A stretch of DNA of 64,000 bases. Origin: Raphanus sativus (taxonomy: Eukaryota; Streptophyta; Magnoliopsida; Brassicales; Brassicaceae). How positions within the stretch are numbered: position 1 is the first letter of the stretch; each line of letters begins with the position of its first letter. The DNA is taken from the NCBI RefSeq assembly GCF_000801105.2, contig NC_079514.1:11346001-11410000 (forward strand), given 5' to 3'. Shown here piece after piece: positions 59,559 to 64,000 of this stretch. A program made the translations under genes and the position numbers. Below the pieces are notes generated by a model that searched no databases, was not told the origin of the DNA, and saw nothing but the letters and a program-made list of their open reading frames with translations.

Positions 59559-60722
59559 ATGGGAAGAGAAGTTGAGTCGGTGAACAAAGATGCAGCCAAC
59601 GGAAAGGTTCACGTGGCTTCCAAGATAGCTGCAGATGAGGATTATGAGGTTAAAGAATGCACTGAGGAGGATTCTCTCTCCCAGAATCATCGATCTCCTC
59701 CTAATGTAAGCACTGAGGTATTGTATAGTAGTCCATAGAAGGAGATGGTAATTGACTGAGATATGAAGGTGGTTTTGACGGAATCTTTGTTTTTTTTCTA
59801 TAATATCAGAATGATGTGAAGAAACCGTTGGACCCTGCGAACAAGAACCATTTGGATGAAGAAGATGATTCTTCTCTTACTTCTTCGTATCCTTTCTTTA
59901 TTATATTTATACTTAACAAAAAACACTAAAGAGTCTGCTTATTTGTGATAACTAGTATTTTTTACTTTGTTGGTGATTCTTGACGACATTCTACTTTAGA
60001 GCTGCAACGTCGCTGAGGAATGCTAAGTCTAGAGCAGTAACTCATGGAACCGCTCCACGGTTTAGGAGTGCTCAGCGCGCTGAGAAACGCAAGGAGGTAC
60101 TCAAAACCAACAAGACAATATATACAATCAATAACTTATGTTCTCTTATGTTCACGTATTTTAACTGTCATTTTTTTTGGGTTTAGTACTACCAAAAGCT
60201 TGAAGAAAAACACCAAGCACTGGAAGCTGAGAGGAACGAGCTCGAACAAAGGCAAAAGGTAACAACCGTTTTAGTAACTAAATCAAGAAAATGTAAAATG
60301 ACTCTTTACCTGGAGAACATCTAAATGAGAACACAACCAATATGCAGGAAGAACAAGAAGCAGCCATTAAACAGCTAAGAAAAAACCTCAAGTTTAAGGC
60401 TAATCCCGTCCCTAACTTCTATTACCAAGGACGTCCCGTGAAACCAGAGCTTAAGAAGGTAATTAACTGTATTTTAAATAATCTCACACATGTTTCTTGT
60501 GTGACAAGGAAGCTTATCAAAACGTTATATGTCTCAACATAGTTTCCTTTGACGCGTCCAAAGTCGCCGAAACTCAATCTCTCTAGGAGAAAGAGTTGCG
60601 GAGATGCCATTAACTCTTCTGGAGAAGATAATCCGAAGTCAGTCTCTACACAGAACCGACACAGCGTCGGCAAAACAGAGTTGAAGCCTGTGATTGTGAG
60701 TGGAGAAGCTTCCATGGAGTAA
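59559..60722 (+). CDS. WVD2: WVD2, TPX2-family microtubule-associated protein, 6 exons
   Basis: WAVE-DAMPENED 2 binds and bundles cortical microtubules and shapes anisotropic growth and root waving. Exons are 59559-59705, 59810-59886, 60000-60096, 60187-60258, 60348-60458 and 60543-60722, all GT-AG and phase-consistent, giving 227 residues. The N-terminal 75 residues are acidic and variable. The conserved part starts near [18 protein letters not shown], carries the family KLEEK motif at 111-115 in a Glu/Lys/Gln-rich helix, then [20 protein letters not shown] and LTRPKSPKL, and ends in a Ser-rich tail. The position next to WRKY74 and AN3 matches At5g28646. In the paralogous Arabidopsis block the partners are WDL1 and WRKY39; WDL1 is the alternative name if the synteny reading is wrong. 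Confidence 0.9.
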
Positions 60723-61293
60723 GTGGTTATCATAACCTAATTTGATCATACCGGAAAAAACCGAACCAAACCAAACTCTGATTGTTCAGTTTCACAATCG
60801 TGTGATTGTTTTTTTTTTTTTTTTCTGTTTCACGCCTGTCTCTCTCTACTTGATTTCTGTTTTAATGTTACGTAACGCTTAAACCTGACATTGTATATTT
60901 TTAAGTGTTTGAGTAATCTTAGGGCTAAAGATTGAATCCATTATGCTAAAACTCGAAGCTGGTTAGTAATTTTTAATCATTGCTGATGATTAGTTTCAAA
61001 AGATTAGTCTCATTCCTAACTTAATAAAGAGAAGTGAAGCTAATTCTAGAAGAGTTCACTACCATTACATTCTCTGATAGACTTGTTAAAGAGAACAAAG
61101 AGGAATCAAATCATATCAGATACATCAGTTCAAGATCTGATATAAACCAAAAAAAAACAAGCTAGCTAGATTATGCCATTTATAACAATATCTATATATA
61201 GATAAGGCTGATGCCAAACTTGTGATGCAGAATAACCTAAGTTCAAGTAGAATATACAATTGCATATCACGACTACTAGACCGGTTTAGCTAA
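60723..61293. other. Convergent 3' flanks of WVD2 and WRKY74
   Basis: AT-rich sequence between two converging genes. A poly-T run lies at 60808-60822. No other feature. Confidence 0.55.
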
Positions 61294-62620
61294 TCAGGTG
61301 TGAGCTGATTGGGAAGAGAGCATTCTTGCATGGTTATGCTCACCTTCGTAAGTCACAATAAGCATCGAAGTTTCGTCTACACAACGTTCAACATGCTTCC
61401 TTGCTGGACAACCTCTCACGCTGCTACATTTATAGTACCCCCTGCAAAAAGAGAGCAATATTAAAAAAACTAGTGTTCTAAAAGTCGATGTACAAGTCGT
61501 CTAGGCAGCAAATCAGTCATAAGAGAAACTAAATTTTCTTAAAGGTTCATTTTTAAAAATCGATTTAGGCGCTAATCCCTATAAAACGTCTAAACTACTG
61601 CATAGCGATTTCTTGAATATTGAACAAGACCATTGGCTAAGCATGTAACTATTTACTAACCTAGGATGAGGAGAACCCTTTATTGGCTTTTGTCCGTATT
61701 TCCTCCATGAATATTCATCAGGAGGTATATCAGCAATCTTGTTACTTATTGCAGGTACTTTGATCGATCTTTTCACTCTCAACTTCCTGTAAAAGAACCA
61801 AACATCTTATAAGCAAACTCTTTTTTAATCTCAAAGAAAAAAAAGACAAAACTAACACACACCTTTTCTTGGAGCAATGACACTTGCTCTTACTTCCACA
61901 TTTCAAACTACCAGAGCAGCTTGTCCTCCTTGAATGCTGCGATATATGATCAGATCCCTGAGGTGGTAGTCCGATCAAATGAAACGAGTTTCTATCGTAA
62001 TCAGTCACACTCCCATCCATACTAAGAGATGAAACAAACGATCTTGAACCGTTGGAAACACTTGGAGAATAGCAACTACCACCACCAGACCCATGAAACT
62101 TTAGGTTTAAACCACTATTGCTTCGATAGTACACTCCTTGCTGGTGGTTACGCACAAACTGATATGGTTTTTGATCGACAGCTCGAAGAGACGGTGGCTT
62201 TAGCTCCAGAAACGACTTGTCAACACACATTTTCTTGTGAAGCATCATAGGTGGAGGGTGAGCCGGTCTCTGTTCACCATAACTAGGAGCAGCAGGTGGT
62301 ACGATCTGAAGAGGCTTTGGTGCTAGAACTGGAATGCTACCAGTTATAGCACTATTACTGCAAACGGGACTTTCCAAGTAGATGTGTTGGGGCAACAAAG
62401 GAGACATAAACTTGTAGAGGTTGTTGTTGTTGAGTTTCTTGATTTTCCTTTGACCTCCTAACCCTCTAGTCAAAAGAGAAGTGACTCTCTTGAACTTGAT
62501 AACTGCTTCTCTTGTTTCAACCATTAGGGATTTAGGATCATTGGTTTGTTGTGACAAGAGATTCAAGACTCCATGACAGCTTTCAACTGCTGCTTTGTTT
62601 GCAGCTTCAACTTCCTCCAT
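61294..62620 (-). CDS. WRKY74: WRKY74, group IId WRKY transcription factor, 3 exons
   Basis: Nuclear transcription factor that binds W-boxes. Exons (minus) are 61863-62620, 61661-61786 and 61294-61441, GT-AG, giving 343 residues. The start at 62620 gives [17 protein letters not shown], the IId N-terminus; an upstream in-frame ATG adds 13 unlike residues. The HARF-type/calmodulin-related region with [15 protein letters not shown] is near residues 50-65. A basic cluster (SKKRK) lies before the domain. WRKYGQK is at 280-286, and the zinc ligands are C300-x5-C306 and H330-x-H332. The intron inside the domain splits the Arg codon of the PR motif, as in groups IId/IIe. Arabidopsis WRKY74 is the best match by synteny with WVD2 and AN3; WRKY39 is the close paralogue. 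Confidence 0.94.
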
Positions 62621-64000
62621 TTTGTTTTCTTCCACAAACACAAGCTTCAAAGCTATCAAAATCAGTTAAATCAAATGCGTCAGAAGCTTGAAAAGATCTA
62701 GAACTCAAACCCTAAAAAAACTATTGGAAAAGGAAAAGCAAATCATCATGACTCATGACAGCCAAAACAGTGAAACCCTGAAATGTATTAGGTGTTAAAA
62801 ACTTAAGAGACGAGATCTTTTCCCATAGGAATCGAGAAGAAGGATGAACAAGGAATCTCCTAGAAGTTAAAGTGTTCTAAAAGCAAATATATATTTTCTT
62901 ATCTAACTGTAAGAAGAATATATGTTTGACAAGGTTAGGGACTTGCCTTCTACGTCTGAGAGGAAGAAGTTCTTTCACAGATATTCCCTTAGCCCCATTA
63001 AAAAATACAAATCTTTTCTTCTGCTTTGTCAATATGATTTAGTTTTAAAAAGAGAAAAAAAGAATAGAAAAGAGAGAGTGGAGTGGAGTTGGGTCTTTGA
63101 GAGATGGTCGTCGCAGTCACAGGGGAAGGAAAGAAAAAAACAGAGTCCTCTGTAAAAGATTTCTTGGTAGGTCCCAATACTGGACCTACTTTGCATCTAC
63201 TCGTTGTAGTTAAGTTTTTTTTTCCTAAATAAAGCTTAGATCAAACATATATTTTTATAAACATTTTAAGAATGAATTTTTATCTTTCATGTTCATATAA
63301 ATGATTAAAATATTTACAATTAATTAATGTAGAGTATGATAACCATTATATTTTATAGAATTATTAGTCTCCGCATAGTGTATAAGATATTTCATGACAA
63401 TTTTTATAGTCTTTGTAGGAAAGTATTCTAAAATTTTAATAAAAGAAGAAGGGATAAAAATAGGAAACTTTGTTAATTGGCCCCATGTTCCAGCTATGCA
63501 TTCTTTAGAATCTCGGGTTTGCAACTTGAAAAATGACCGCTAAGATCTCGACACCTGTCCATATGTTCATATGTTCCTGTCTTCATTGTAACACGTGTAA
63601 CTGTTGACTGAACATACTGTTGTCTGTTTCTTGTTTTATCTTGAAAATGGAAAGTTTCTTGCACAAATCTTGTAATTTATTTGATTTAAAAAATGAGCTA
63701 TTCAATTTACAACAGTTTAGACTTGAAAGTATTTACATCGTAAATAAAAAAATATAACAAAAAACACTAAAATAGCTAAAAACTAAAACTGTAAATAAAA
63801 ACAAAAAAAAATACAGAAAACTGGCGATAAAGCCTATGAACCTGAAACTTCAAAAGACCACAGAAAATACCGAACAAGGATTTACACCAAATGAGTTTGG
63901 TTGGTGATTAATGTAATGTGAGACAGGAACTTAATCCCTCTAAGACCATGCCATTGCTAGTCTCTAGTTTGAGTATCTAAAGTACATTCTGTAGCAAAAC
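62621..64000. other. WRKY74 promoter region and spacer
   Basis: The first 600 bases are the leader and promoter of WRKY74, including GA-rich sequence near 63075-63100. TTGAC W-box cores occur near 62925 (TTTGACAAG) and 63606 (GTTGACTGA), consistent with possible WRKY auto- or cross-regulation. The rest is AT-rich without recognised genes. Confidence 0.45.

Noticed and set aside
62922..63155. 77-codon frame upstream of WRKY74
   Set aside because: Lies in the GA-rich promoter/leader of WRKY74 on the opposite strand; no domain.

Overview
The window is nuclear DNA of a flowering plant, almost certainly a Brassicaceae species and most likely Brassica or a close relative. This rests on intron-split genes with GT-AG junctions, AT-rich spacers packed with Helitrons, MITEs, MULEs, CACTA, LTR, LINE and SINE relics, and eight host genes whose proteins read like Arabidopsis orthologues. 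From memory, the host genes follow the order of the Arabidopsis At5g28470-At5g28650 segment: an NPF2.8-type transporter, LSH1, a RAF1 Rubisco chaperone, an AHL14-type AT-hook protein, AN3/GIF1, WVD2 and WRKY74. A small Alba-domain gene sits between AN3 and WVD2. I rebuilt exon structures by hand; all reading phases close without frameshifts.

Layout. 1890-4396 NPF transporter (+). 5668-14673 a 9.0 kb Mutator-like element (MULE) with 58-bp terminal inverted repeats (one mismatch) and a perfect 9-bp target duplication. It carries three open genes: a DUF1985-Ulp1 protease (+), a small GRF-zinc-finger/coiled-coil protein (+) and a MURA-type transposase (-). 15139-17904 an LTR-bounded element with no gag/pol, interrupted by a 1.45 kb CACTA element, with a 56-residue two-membrane-segment ORF behind its own TATA box. 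18407-19053 a Helitron. 20741-21328 LSH1 (-). 24068-24729 a 5'-truncated LINE end with an open RNase H ORF and a 15-bp target duplication. 26769-28085 RAF1 (+). 29151-31517 AHL (-). 33364-34817 a near-palindromic MULE. 34871-35580 two MITEs. 36293-42199 a Helitron-rich desert. 43200-43606 a SINE and a broken PRP4-kinase tail. 44242-46073 AN3 (-). 48307-49059 another Helitron. 54542-55479 Alba (-). 57430-58174 an Emigrant-like MITE holding a Stowaway-like MITE. 59559-60722 WVD2 (+). 61294-62620 WRKY74 (-).

The host genes are independent transcription units for transport, plastid Rubisco assembly, transcription and organ growth; nothing suggests a physical cluster by function. The most noteworthy parts are the intact, apparently young protease-carrying MULE and the small LTR element with its tiny membrane-protein ORF and a possible half-tRNA priming site.
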